Below, piece after piece: positions 1-10,229 of a DNA stretch of 42,631 bases. The position numbers and the translations under genes are program-made. A model generated the notes under the pieces. The model had not been told where the DNA came from, ran no database searches, and saw only the letters and a program-made list of their open reading frames with translations. The number at the start of each line of letters is the position of its first letter. The first letter of the stretch is position 1. The stretch is from Cytidiella melzeri (lineage: Eukaryota; Basidiomycota; Agaricomycetes; Polyporales; Irpicaceae): positions 1 to 42,631 of the forward strand of contig JABYQR010000371.1 of assembly GCA_022592445.1 (NCBI GenBank), in the 5' to 3' direction.

Positions 1-2
1 AA

Positions 3-3000
3 CAATGTGGTTTTGATGAGCATAATGTAACAGACATGGGACCTATTGACAGATCAACAATATTACAGCTAGAACATATGATGGATACTGAAGACATGCT
101 CAAAAGGAATGGGTTGTTGGATGCAGATGACCACTCTGTTGATATCCAATGTCTACCAACAGTAGATGATACAACACCTAGCTGTTACTATTGGCAAAAA
201 TTGTTGAACAAGACCAAAGATGAAATTTTGAGCAATCAACAAGGACAGGTAGCTGCATCAAAGGCACTCAGAAAGCACAATCATTCTATTGATCTTGTAG
301 AAGTCATTGATATCTCATATTATGAAAAGACATTTGTAGCAGCATCTAAGGAAGATTGCTCCCTTATCAATGAAATTATAATTAGCTATTCATTGAACAC
401 TGAACAGGCCAGGGCTTTCAAAATCATAGCAAATCACTCAACACTTGAAAAACCATCTCAGCTGAAGATGTATCTGGGTGGAATGGCTGGTACAGGAAAA
501 TCTCAAGTTATTAAATCATTGATACATTTTTACACCCGTCGTAATGAAGCTTATTGGTTCCTTTGTATGGCACCTACTGGATCAGCTTCATTGCTGATTG
601 GTGGCTCTACTTATCATTCTATACTAGGTATCAACCCTTATTGTGAAAAAACTGAACAACTAGGTGCTTTAAGTGAAGTTGAAAGTAATTTGCAGTATGT
701 AGACTACATTTTTATGGATATTATGGATGAAATATCAATGATTGATTGTTTAAACTTATACAATATTAGCAGACAAATGTGTATGGCCTTGGACAATGAG
801 ACCGAACCATTTGGAGGGAAACATGTCATCTTTGCGGGAGACTTCCCCCAGTATCAACAGGAAACGCCCTCTATTCAAGTACTGTTCAGTCTGTTATCCA
901 TACAACACAGTCTCATAAGGACCAGCAAGCTGCTTTAGGTAAAGCAATATGGCATCAGTTTACCACTGCAGTCATGTTACGCACCAACATGAGACAAAAT
1001 TCACAGACAGATGAAGATGCAAAATTCCGCACTTTGCTAGAAAACTTAAGGTACAAGTCTTGTACCAATGAAGATATTACTTTTCTGCGAACTAGAATAG
1101 CTGGTATTTCAAAAAATCGACCAAAGTGGTCAAATACTGTGTTCCGTAACGTGTCAACTATAACATCTTACAATGCAAGTAGAGATAAATTCAGTGACAG
1201 AGGAGCAGAACAATTCTCGCAAGAGGCCCATCAAACTCTGAGTTATTTTTACTCTGTAGATTGTTATAGCTCCAACAATGATGATACAAAGCTTTTGACA
1301 AAGATCCGTAAAACAAAATCAGATCCATCACGGAATACTGACTGCCTTCGTCCACATGATCAAGCTGTGTTTTGGTCATTGCCTCCAAGCAATACTGGAA
1401 ACCATCCTGGCAAATTAGGTATTTGTGTAGGAATGCCTATTATGATTAAGAAGAACAAAGCAACAGAGTGTGGTGTGACTAATGGAGCAGAAGGTGTTGT
1501 AGTTGGGTGGAAATCTCAGCCTATAGACACAAATCACAGCACATTAGATGTGTTGTTTGTAAAGCTAACTTCACCACCAAAACCAATCAAACTAGATGGC
1601 TTGGAACCTGATGTGGTGCCTGTCACAGCAGAACCTATAAACGTGATTTGTAAGCTTCCTGATGGCATGCAAAGAACGATAAACCGCGTACAAGTGCCAG
1701 TAATAGTAAATTTTGGCATGGCAGACTATGCATCCCAAGGTTGGACAAGGAAGTACAATGTTGTTGACATACACAATTGTCGCAGTCACCAGTCTATATA
1801 TACTTGCTTATCAAGAGGGTCAACATATCAGGGTACTCTTATTGCTCAAGATTTCTCAGATAAACACATGACTGGGGGTTTGTCTGGATATTTGAGACAG
1901 GAGTTCCGAGAGTTAGAATTGCTAGATGAGATTACAAGATTGCGTTTCAAAAAGAAATTACCCAAGGGTGTAGGTGGTACAACACAGAGCCATCTAATAT
2001 CATCACATAGATATGCAAGAGGAAGTGACTATGCTCCTAGAACAATGCCTAGTCCGTTACAATGGGATTTGATCAACACATATGATATCGATGATCCATT
2101 CCAAGAAGCAGAATGGCAAGTACTTGACAAAAAGAAAAGACTGACAAAACAATCTACATCTAAACCTGAATCCAGCAAGAAAAAACCGTTGGGAGTAAAT
2201 ACTGATGCCAAACGATATATCCCTGCTCAGGGCACTGTACAGATCAATCAACTGAGTAGGCTACAAGGTGTTCGTATTCATAAACAGCGTAGACAGGAAG
2301 TAACTGAACATCATAAAAGTTCCACTCGGCCATGTAGACGGCATAAAACAAATATCAATGACCGTATACCTGTACTCAATGGCCCTATGGGTTTTGTATG
2401 GAATGGTCAAACATATAGCTGTGCATTTGATAGTCTGTTCACTATTATATTGAGCATTATGAGGTATACACCAGAAGAATGGTGTAAATCAACATCAACA
2501 ACAAATGAATATTTGAAAATATTTTGTGACATGTTTGGAGGTGTAGATCTTGACTCAGATGATATAGATAAAACTCGAGACTGTATACAGCTTGCATTTC
2601 ATTGTAAAGATCCAAGTGTGTTCTCAATCAGTACAACAGGCAATGATGTTAGAGAATTATGTGAATTTCTACTAAAAGCTGATGTTAGCCATATTGTCAA
2701 AACTGTGTACTGTTTTTGTACGTCGAAACAAAAAAATCTTCTAGCTTATTTTCCAACTCTCTAATGTGGCAATGTACAAAGTCTGCATGGAGAAATAAAG
2801 CAAAACGAGCAGGAACGTGTAATGCTCAAACTACGTCTGCATGGATGACAGCTCTATTGAAAACAAAGTCAAGAAAGAAATGCAGTGACTGTCACAACGT
2901 AATGGAGAATATATACAAATTTGATCATGCACCACCCTTCATTGCCATGTGTATAGAGGAAGATCTGGTTTTCAGGTTCCAACATGTTATTAACGTTAGT

Positions 3001-3273
3001 GGATACAATTACAAACTGCGTGGCATCATTTACTATGGAAATAATCACTATACATCTCGTATAGTCAGTGATAACGGAGATCTGTGGTTCCACAATGGTA
3101 TAAGTACAGGTAGACATACTGAATATGATGGAAACATGAATGCTGTAAACTGCAACATGTTGGCAACAGCAAAACACGGTTGGACCAGTACTGTAGCAAT
3201 TTATACATGCTGTGATGTTTCAGATACCTGTGCAATAATGACATCTAATTTATTGATATCTATGATATTGTGA
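3..3273 (+). pseudogene. Helitron-type PIF1 helicase with C-terminal USP-like peptidase domain, frameshifted
   Basis: The reading frame is open to the left edge, so the N-terminal part lies outside. Superfamily-1 PIF1 motifs appear in order: Walker A G-M-A-G-T-G-K-S (480-503), Walker B with D-E-I-S-M-I-D near 727-747, G-D-F-P-Q near 838-852, N-M-R-Q near 986-997, G-x-P-I-M-I-K-K near 1432-1455 and Y-T-C-L-S-R-G near 1798-1820. This is the helicase half of Rep/helicase proteins that mobilise Helitrons. After a basic linker a second domain begins: a Cys box Y-S-C-A-F-D-S-L-F (Cys codon 2420-2422) and, about 200 codons later, a His box N-N-H-Y-T-S-R (His codon 3046-3048) followed by W-F-H-N-G, the layout of ubiquitin-specific proteases. 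Two single-base shifts break it: near 860, and in an A7 run near 2730-2737. No introns are seen and base composition is AT-rich compared with later regions. No Helitron Rep domain or element ends are visible. Confidence 0.8.
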
Positions 3274-3344
3274 GACATGTAAAACCTGCGTGATATTGAA
3301 TTCTGATTTATTGATATATATGATATTGTGAGAAATTTATCAAG

Positions 3345-3384
3345 TCTTCAGGAATTGTACTTGCCGCTTGCCGACCCTGCTAAC
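3345..3384 (+). repeat. 40-bp segment repeated in inverted orientation at 8421-8460
   Basis: The 40 bases here match the reverse complement of 8421-8460 with two mismatches. Both copies can encode the residues L-Q-E-L-Y-L-P-L-A. They lie at the edge of the helicase remnant and inside the repeat-rich open frame at 8121-8603. The segment is probably a fragment of a dispersed element. Confidence 0.6.
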
Positions 3385-3390
3385 GTTAGT

Positions 3391-3627
3391 TCTCTGTATG
3401 CTTGGGCAGAAGCGCGAAGTTGCTGGTTTTCCTCGTATGAGGGAACAGCGAGGGTAATGCCTTTGACAGGCAGCTTCTTGGACACGTATTAAGCAACAGT
3501 GGCCAGGTCTTTCTCAGACCAATGATGAGGTTGACCGCTCTTACGCTTGGCAGCGAGAGCGTCAAGGAAAGATGGGGAAACACACCTCATGAGCTGAGGC
3601 TCGTTTGTAGAGAGTTCCTTGAAAAAC
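3391..3627 (-). pseudogene. Remnant of a Gypsy gag-leader ORF, related to 40376-41140
   Basis: One minus-strand frame reads for about 79 codons with a single stop (TAA, complement of 3489-3491). Its order of conserved positions follows the leader ORF of element C at about residues 35-95: a P-x-F-x-D/Q-L start, G-x-x-H-x-[WY]-[ST]-E-K-[DE]-L, then A-x-Y-V, a basic K-P/L-P-x-K-G segment and a second block with E-x-x-x-L-x-A. That resemblance is the only reason for the call. It indicates that the leader ORF belongs to a repeated family and was once coding here too. The remnant sits next to an LTR copy on the other strand. Confidence 0.45.
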
Positions 3628-3728
3628 GGGAGCGCGTGTCTTTAGGCATTGTCAAACAGGAATAAACTTTCTGTAAACGGTGGGGGAGGAGATATAAATC
3701 CAGGGGTTACACAACAATCTCAACCTAA

Positions 3729-4484
3729 TGTCACAGAGACGGAGCTTGACGCAACTAGTAGGGACACAATGTGGATGACAACGAAGAGGTGGTGGCAGGC
3801 TTGAAGCTCAGTGCTCTCACCAGCTATCAGACTTTATGCAAGTTGCTAGCCCAGTAGAGACCAAGTTAGTATTGGGTACTACTAGCTATGTAGTACAGGA
3901 GGGGTTTGCTTACCTAGCCCAGTAAAGACCAAGAGGTAGAGATGGGGGGCTAAGAGCGTAGATGCAGCAGCTTATATAGACTTCAGGGACCTGCACTCAG
4001 ACCATGTTAAGGGCAGGCTTTGCAAGAAGCCTTGTGAACAAAGAACAATAGAACTACCTAAAGGAGAACAATAGCTATTGTCTGGACTTTGACAAGACCC
4101 CTACTCATAAGAGAATCTATCTAAAAGGAGACCAACTACTGTATTCCATTCCCACACCGGTGAGAACATTCTTCCATAAGGAGAACAATAGGGAAAGAAC
4201 AAAAGGAGTCCATGTGAGTGCTATCTATGACGTCAAACCATAGCGATGGGTGGAGCCATGTGGTTGTAGCCATGTGGTCTTACATAAGCTAAGTCACATG
4301 CCAGTGTGACATAGTAGCAAGTAACGTGACCATGTAGAGTGTGTAATCCACCTGATACGGGTGCTTAATAGACGTGCAAGGAGTTTGGCAGAGGAGCTTG
4401 CAACTGGGTTGCAGCCCGGAGTTTTACAGTCAAAAACAAGAGATCAATTGCGGAAAATGAGGGCTAGTTGGGCCATCCACGACA
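3729..4484 (+). mobile_element. LTR copy 1 of a Ty3/Gypsy family (756 bp)
   Basis: The block begins TGTCA and ends CGACA. It aligns over its full length with the solo LTR at 4766-5440, apart from an extra stretch of about 80 bp around 3850-3935 flanked by repeats of CTAGCCCAGTARAGACCAAG. A TATATAGA promoter-like box lies near 3975. The five flanking bases are CCTAA on the left and CTTTG on the right, so no target duplication remains. It directly abuts the truncated pol remnant starting at 4485, so it is either a separate insertion whose flank was deleted or a product of LTR recombination. Confidence 0.7.
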
Positions 4485-4765
4485 CTTTGACTTTGCGTTG
4501 GTTCACAAGCCTGGCAGTACCATGATTCACGCTGATTGTCTCTCTCGTCTTCAATCACACGCTGTCACTGACAAAGAAGCCAACAAAGATCAGGTGGTAC
4601 TGAAACCAGAACACTTCCGGATCCTTGCTGCCAGTGCGCTTGCCACTGCTTCTCCGCTCAAACCACAGGTCCAAGAATGCACGGAGCAAAAAGCAGAAGT
4701 TGCACAAGCGCTCGGGACCCTCCGAAAGAAGGTTCCTCACAAACTTATCGGCGGTTCACTAGAAT
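4485..4765 (+). pseudogene. Ty3/Gypsy element A pol remnant, end of RNase H and start of integrase
   Basis: The translation starts with F-D-F-A-L-V-H-K-P-G, then M-I-H-A-D-C-L-S-R-L, the conserved end of the Gypsy RNase H domain (usually H-x-P-G-K-x-N-x-A-D-A-L-S-R). The frame then runs on through a spacer rich in Ala, Gln and Lys. The coding block is cut at 4765 by the solo LTR and resumes at 5441 with the integrase N-terminus. Everything upstream of RNase H is missing because LTR copy 1 abuts it. Confidence 0.75.
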
Positions 4766-5440
4766 TGTCACGGAGACGGAGCTCGACACAACTAGTAGTG
4801 ACACGAGGAGGTGGTGGCAGGTGTGTAACACAGTGCTCTCACCAGCTATCAGACTTTATACAAGTATCTAGCCCAGTAAAGACCAAGAGGTTGAGATGGA
4901 GGGCTAGGAGTGTACATGCAGCAGTATATATAGACTTCAGGGACCTGCGCGCAGACCATTTTAAGGGCAGGCTTCGCAAGAAGCCGTGTGAACAAAGAAC
5001 AAAAGAACTACCTAAAGGAGAACAATAGCTATTGTCTAGACCTTGCCAAGAACTCTACTCGTGAGAGAATCTATCTAAAAGGAGACCAACTATTGTATTC
5101 CATTCCCACACCTGTGAGAACATTCTTCCATAAAGAGGAAAATTACGAAAGAACAAAAGGAGTCCATGTGAACGTCATCTATGACGTCAAACCCTAGCTA
5201 TGGGCTGAGCCATGTGTTTGTAGCCATGTGGTCTTACTTAAGCTAAGTCACATGCCAGTGTGACGTAGTAGCAAGTAATGTGACTGTGTGGAGCATCTAA
5301 GCCACGTGATACGGGCGCTTAACAGACGTGCAAAGGAGTTTGTGCAGAGAAGGTTGCAACTGGGTTGCAGCCCGGAGTTTTACAGATAAAAACAAGAGGT
5401 AAATTGCAAAAATTAAATGCTAGTCGGGCCATCCATGACA
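4766..5440 (+). mobile_element. Solo LTR (copy 2) with 5-bp target duplication AGAAT
   Basis: The 675-bp block has perfect 5-bp inverted ends, TGTCA at 4766 and TGACA ending at 5440. It is bounded by AGAAT at 4761-4765 and AGAAT at 5441-5445, the 5-bp duplication expected of a Gypsy integrase. A TATATATAGA box lies at about 4925-4934. There are no internal coding sequences, so this is a solo LTR left by LTR-LTR recombination. It interrupts the older element A between RNase H and integrase and is therefore the younger insertion. Confidence 0.9.
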
Positions 5441-7071
5441 AGAATGAGAAGAGAGTGACGGACTCATCTATTACAAGGGAAAACTCTAAGTCCCTAACAA
5501 CAAAGAACTCCGTTACAAAATTGTCAAACCTTGCCATGACACTCCTGTGGCTGGTCATCCAGGCAAACACAGCACCATAGAGCGAGTCTCATGACACTGT
5601 TGGTGGCCAAAGATGAATGTCTTCATAGAGACTTATTACTAGGCTATGATCGCTGTCAAGGTTACAAGTCAGCTCCACACTACAGCCTCAGGAAACTCCA
5701 GCCAGACCTTGGGAACACATCAGTGTAGATCTCATCACTCAGCTGTCACCCTCTAAGGGATTCAATTTGATCACGGTCTATGTTGACCACTACTCCAATC
5801 AAACACACATAATTTCTACTACCACCAAAGTTAACACTGAGGTGATTGCCAAGCTACACTACAAAGAAGTATTCCGACTTCACAGATTACCTAGAAGGTG
5901 TTCTCTGACTGAGGACCCCAGTTTGCAGCACACTTCATACGTGTGCTCTATCACCGCTTAGGCATAGAAACTGGTTTTACAACTGCCTATCATCCGCAAG
6001 AAAATGGCAAAGTCAAACGCAAAAACCAGGATATCAAACAGTACCTGTGTCTATTCTGTTAGTAATGACAAGACAACTGGGTCGATGATCTGCCAGCGGC
6101 TGAGTTCCCACTCAACTTGCAAGTAACTGCCAAACACTCTTTAAGGTCATCCACGGATATTGCCCCAACTTCACTGTACCAGTCGGCAAGCAAAGCAAAT
6201 TCCCATTGCTCGATGAGCTCCTTGACAATATGGCTCAAGTACGCAAAGAAACGGAAGCAGCTCTTTGTCTAAGCAAAGAAAAGATGAAAGAACACTATTA
6301 ATCCAAACAGCAATTTCAACGCGTCTTTCAAGTGGGCAACATGGTCTGGCTGAATGCTTAGAACATCCAGATCCACCAGACTACCCCTAAACTCGGTCCT
6401 CAACAGGTCGGCCGGTACAAGGTCCTCGAATGCATTGGCAACCTTAACTACAAACCTGATCTGCCTAGCTATCTCCAACTCCACCCCGTCTTCCACATCA
6501 ACCGTCTAAGTTGCTGGCACGACAATGACAAAGATGTATTTCCACCTCCTGATCCTATTATCATAGAAGGAGAAGAACAGTATGTTGTCAAAAGTGTGCT
6601 AGACAGCAGGCTACACGGACAATGAAAGAAATTACAATTCCTTGTCAAATGGGAAGGGTAATCAGATGGACACAATAGCTAGGAACCAGTCAAAAACCTC
6701 GAGAATAGTCAAGAAGCAATTGACAACTTCTACAAAGCAAACCCCGGAGCGCCCCGGGTCATCAAAGCTTCACTCTTTGCAGATCTCCGCTCGCACTTAC
6801 GGGAATTCAATACCCAGACCGACCCCGCTTTCCTTCGCACATACTATCCATTTACATATGATCTTAGCTGGGATGAAGGCAAACAGATTGGTCTGGATAT
6901 CTCAAGAACATCACACTGACAGGTAACGTCGAGTCAATGACACCAGAAGGGGAAAAACTTCCTAGCATCCTTCTGACCAGACAATCTGGGCAATTCTGCT
7001 GAATTCCTGTAGACAGGTAGAAGACTTATATCACCACAGCACAGTGATGCTTTGCGAGGACGCTCAATTTT
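5441..7071 (+). pseudogene. Ty3/Gypsy element A integrase and chromodomain remnant
   Basis: Pieces in several frames give a chromovirus integrase in order: D-G-L-I-Y-Y-K-G, the H-x3-H-x-C zinc-region equivalent around 5537-5625 (H-D-T-P-V-A-G-H-P-G, then W-W-P-K-M), the catalytic core near 5715-5800 (P-W-E-H-I-S-V-D), then S-D-(stop)-G-P-Q-F at 5904-5921, T-A-Y-H-P-Q and N-G-K-V-K-R-K-N-Q. The Arg of S-D-R-G is now TGA (5910-5912), and the third catalytic acid, normally Glu, is Lys (AAA, 6015-6017). A chromodomain follows around 6555-6720 (Y-V-V-K-S-V-L-D-S-R, then L-V-K-W-E-G, N-F-Y-K). At least six stops or frameshifts make it inactive. Confidence 0.85.
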
Positions 7072-7084
7072 AGGAGGGGGTAAT
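7072..7084 (+). other. Polypurine tract of element A
   Basis: The tract AGGAGGGGG followed by TAATG lies about 120 bp after the last recognisable coding sequence of element A, where a Gypsy plus-strand primer is expected. The sequence to the right does not resemble the LTR copies at 3729 or 4766, so the 3' LTR is lost or belongs to a different subfamily. Confidence 0.5.
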
Positions 7085-7265
7085 GAAATTTTTACCAGCA
7101 CATCTAAACTTGTACATGTACTGTACCAGTCTACAGCTACTACAAATTCAGGCTCAGACACCATCCAGACAGGTCCAAGCGAGTACAGATACACAGTGCA
7201 AGTGTCTACTTAGTCTAGACAAGGAATTTGTGTCCTGATGTCTCCTTTGCCCAGACAGTCCACAA

Positions 7266-7694
7266 TTAGCTATCCTTAGTAGACTTGGCTAATCCTGATA
7301 ATCTTCCGTATTCAACCACATCCCACATAAGTCTTTCTCGCGGTGATGCAGCTTCTGGCAGGCTGAGCCACCGACCAACTTTGGCATATAGTTTATCATA
7401 CTCCTCAGATGTGTCCCATATATTATATTTTTGTCCCAGTTCCGCTAGGGAGCTTTTAAATGTGTCCAAGTCAGGCTTCTTGTTCTGGTCAGCTCTTTTG
7501 TTCCATCTGCATGTCCAACCTGGAAGGTTGCCTGCGTCTGGGCTCCATCTTTTCAAGCTTCTGGTGCTGGCAGATGAGGTTGGGGGGCCAAATCCTGTAC
7601 TGCTGCCAGGGCATGGAATTGCAGACACAGTAACCATGTGAGACAGGCCCGCAACAACGGAAGCAAACAGAATGACAGGGCTTGAGAACCGCAT
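7266..7694 (-). CDS. Small secreted protein, 142 aa, with Kex2-type sites
   Basis: The intact intronless frame starts with a clear signal peptide: basic M-R, a hydrophobic core to about residue 24, and a V-S-A cleavage motif. The mature part has K-R pairs at about residues 48-49 and 66-67, typical of Kex2 processing, a short segment with two Cys (about residues 28 and 61), and a charged helical C-terminal half (L-A-E-L-G-Q-K-Y-N-I-W-D). I do not recognise a family. On the minus strand a TATA-like TTTTATAG and a pyrimidine-rich stretch lie 50-70 bp before the ATG, which fits a fungal promoter. The gene sits between a dead retroelement and a repeat field. It could be an effector-like or cell-wall-associated peptide precursor; that is inference. 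Confidence 0.6.
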   Translation of the reverse strand: MRFSSPVILFASVVAGLSHMVTVSAIPCPGSSTGFGPPTSSASTRSLKRWSPDAGNLPGWTCRWNKRADQNKKPDLDTFKSSLAELGQKYNIWDTSEEYDKLYAKVGRWLSLPEAASPRERLMWDVVEYGRLSGLAKSTKDS

Positions 7695-8095
7695 GACAGT
7701 ATATTATGTCAAAGGGTAATAGAAGGGATTGGGAGGAGAGTAAGGCAGCTAGCTATAAAAGCAACGTCAGTACAATAAACGCAACTTAGACAACAATGGA
7801 CTTGCTTGGTGGTGGGGCTGAATCAATGGAAAGATTTGGAGCAATTGAGGTGTGCTTTTGAAAGAATTTGAAATGACAGCTGGCTCGAAGGACAATATTA
7901 GCACAGTGACCAAGGCAAGTGCAATACAGACAATGCACTAACCAACCAGCGCTGAAGCAATGAGGAAAATTGAGTGGTGTACTGAGGCAGCAGAGGACTG
8001 TGAAAAAGGGCTTTATACATCTCAGAATAGACAGCTTTGGAAATGTCTTAGGCTAGCTCCTGTACTAGAGCTTACTTGGCATGCTTCTGAACCTT

Positions 8096-8400
8096 TTGCC
8101 ATTCGATGGTTGTCTTTGTTTCACCCCACAATCTTTTGCAGTAGTTGTTTCAGCTTCAACTCTGTAGTGATGGCCTGTGATCTGCTGCCTGCATCATTAC
8201 TACCTGCAACTTGAAATTTGCACCATCTGTGACAGAGTAAAGTGCCAGGGGTCACTGCACTGCATTCGCAATCTAACAAAACATTGGTTGAGGCTAGTAC
8301 TGCCGCTGGATCTTTTGCCACTTGATGTCTGTGTTTGTTTGACCCCACCATATTTTGCAGTAGTTGTTTCAGATTCAGCTCTGTGGTGATGGCCTGTAGA
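8096..8400 (+). repeat. Two direct copies of an 85-bp unit, 220 bp apart
   Basis: Bases 8096-8181 and 8315-8400 are about 80 percent alike, sharing TTTTGCAGTAGTTGTTTCAG and GTGATGGCCTGT. On the minus strand both fall in one open frame (8603-8121, 160 codons) and encode Q-A-I-T-T-E-L-x-L-K-Q-L-L-Q twice. The frame has no recognisable domain or promoter and may be repeat-derived rather than a gene. Confidence 0.55.
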
Positions 8401-8603
8401 TGTTCCAGCTTCAGACTAGTGTTAGCAAGGCCGGCAAGCGGCAAGTACAATTCCTGAAGATTGAATGATATATTACTTTTTGAGTCAGATTTGTGAGTAA
8501 ACTTGGTGCTGGTAGCAGCCTGAACAAGTAATTTTGTTGGGAATAGCCTCTTCAATGAGTAATGTTTAGTAAGGTGGTGGTTTGTCTTCACTGGAGCACA
8601 CAA

Positions 8604-9214
8604 TCATTCATGAAAGAAGAGGGACTGTGCTGTATTGTTTGAAGTGCAACAATGGCAGTGAGCACAGAATTAAAACAAGTTTCTGGAGTGGAGCATGGAG
8701 ATAAAGATTGTTTGACATGCGTCTTCTTCTTAATGGTGTTGAACTATGTCAAATAATCTAGACAAAATTTGGTAAACTGCAGGAGCAGGGTTACAAGGGA
8801 TTATGTTATTGATAGCAAATTGACTAAATCATATAGCGTGAGATAGTCAATTGCACCTGTGACTTTGTTACCAAAAACAACCTCAGTAAACAACTGTGTT
8901 CCTGGTAAGGTTCTTACCAAGCCATCTGGTCATGAATATTGACTGTGTTACGGGCATTTGCTATTGGTGACACCTTTGATAGGCAACTTGATCTGGGATA
9001 AAGTGACTGTACTACAATTGATAAGTTTGATTCCAGGAAAAGGAGCCATACATTGATGAAGGTAGTCACCAATGGCAGCAAGGGGCTCCATCTATCTTGT
9101 CATTAATCTTGTGCAGTGTTCACTGCTGATTCTAGAAAATTACTTGCTTCAAGAATGAAGGGCTGTAGGTGTCTCATTAGATCAATTGGTAGAACATGTT
9201 ACATGTGTCCTGTT
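8604..9214. other. Stretch without recognisable gene
   Basis: No frame of useful length, RNA gene or terminal repeat is visible here. It leads into the 143-bp repeat array that starts at about 9215. Confidence 0.4.
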
Positions 9215-10066
9215 GATGTCTCCACTGCCTCACCCCCATTGGAGCTGCCACAGGCTGTGTTCTGACTGTAACTCCTGCTTATGGAGCAACTGGTGGTTGT
9301 GAAACTGTATGGAAGAATCAAAGGCAGTGCTTTATGCTGCTGAAACCACATCTCGTTGATGTCTGAACTGCTTCAGCCCCATTAAAACTGCCACACGCTA
9401 TGTTCTGATTTCAATTCCTCCTTAGAGAGCAACTCATGGTTGTGAAACCTTGTGCAACAATCTGACGCAGTGGTTGTGGCTGACGCAACCATGTCCTGCT
9501 GATGTCTGAGCTGCATCACCCCTATTTGAACCACCACAGATTGTGTTCTGATTGTAACTTCTGATCAGAGAGTAGTGATTGTGAAATCTTGTGGACCAAT
9601 TGAATGCAGTGCTTGCTGCCAATGCAACCATGCACTGTTGATGTCTGAACTGCTTCACCCCCATTGAACCTGCCACAGCTGTAACTCCTGCTTGAAACTC
9701 AGTGGTTGTAAAGACCAATTGAACGCAGTGCTGGCTGCTGATGAAACCACATCCAGCTGATATCTGCGCTACCTCACCCCCATCAGAGCTGCCACAGGCT
9801 GTGTTCGGATTGTAACTCCTGCTTATAGAGCAACTGGTGGTTGTGAAACTGTATGAAAGAATCAAAGGCAGTGCTTTATGCTGATGCAACCACATTCTGT
9901 TGATGTCTGAACTGCTTCAGCCGCATTGGAACTGCCACAGGCTATGTTTTGATTTTATTTTCTCCTCAGAGAGCAACTCATGGTTGTGAAACTTTGTGCA
10001 ACAATTTGACGCAGTGCTTGTTGCTGATGCAACCATGTCCTGTTGATGTCTGAACTGCCTCACCCT
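9215..10066 (+). repeat. 143-bp minisatellite with higher-order repeat structure
   Basis: Units begin with GATGTCTGAACTGC or close variants at 9215, 9358, 9501, 9640, 9759, 9902 and 10045. Spacings are 143, 143, 139, 119, 143 and 143 bp. Unit 1 (9215) is most like unit 5 (9759), and unit 2 (9358) most like unit 6 (9902). The array therefore has a four-unit higher-order period of about 544 bp. The seventh unit is cut after about 20 bp at 10066, where the hAT terminal repeat begins. Confidence 0.85.
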
Positions 10067-10175
10067 TAGTGATGAGCAGGGGTAAGGGTAACCCTTGAGG
10101 GTGAAGGGTAAGGGTATGTAAGGGTAAGGGTAAGGGTGAGCCATAGATGACCCTTCATAACCCTTATCAACCCTT
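10067..10175 (+). repeat. hAT left end: terminal inverted repeat and AAGGGT cluster
   Basis: The terminal repeat starts at 10067, exactly where the 143-bp minisatellite is interrupted. At least eight AAGGGT-type motifs in both orientations follow within 110 bp. They look telomere-like but the unit is irregular and in both directions, which fits transposase binding sites. Confidence 0.7.
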
Positions 10176-10229
10176 CTTCAAAAACTGCTTGATAGTATAG
10201 TGGTTATAACCTCAAGGTACATTGATATT

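Noticed and set aside
8121..8603. Minus-strand 160-codon ORF as a gene
   Set aside because: Composed largely of two direct repeats, with no start context, promoter or domain.
9434..9895. Minus-strand 153-codon ORF as a gene
   Set aside because: It is a reading of the 143-bp minisatellite, with repetitive translation only.
9215..10066. CRISPR-like array because of regular spacing
   Set aside because: The repeats are about 143 bp with no unique spacers between conserved repeats; it is a eukaryotic minisatellite.
10079..10140. Internal telomere (AAGGGT repeats)
   Set aside because: The unit is irregular and in both orientations, and a mirror-image cluster lies at the other hAT end.
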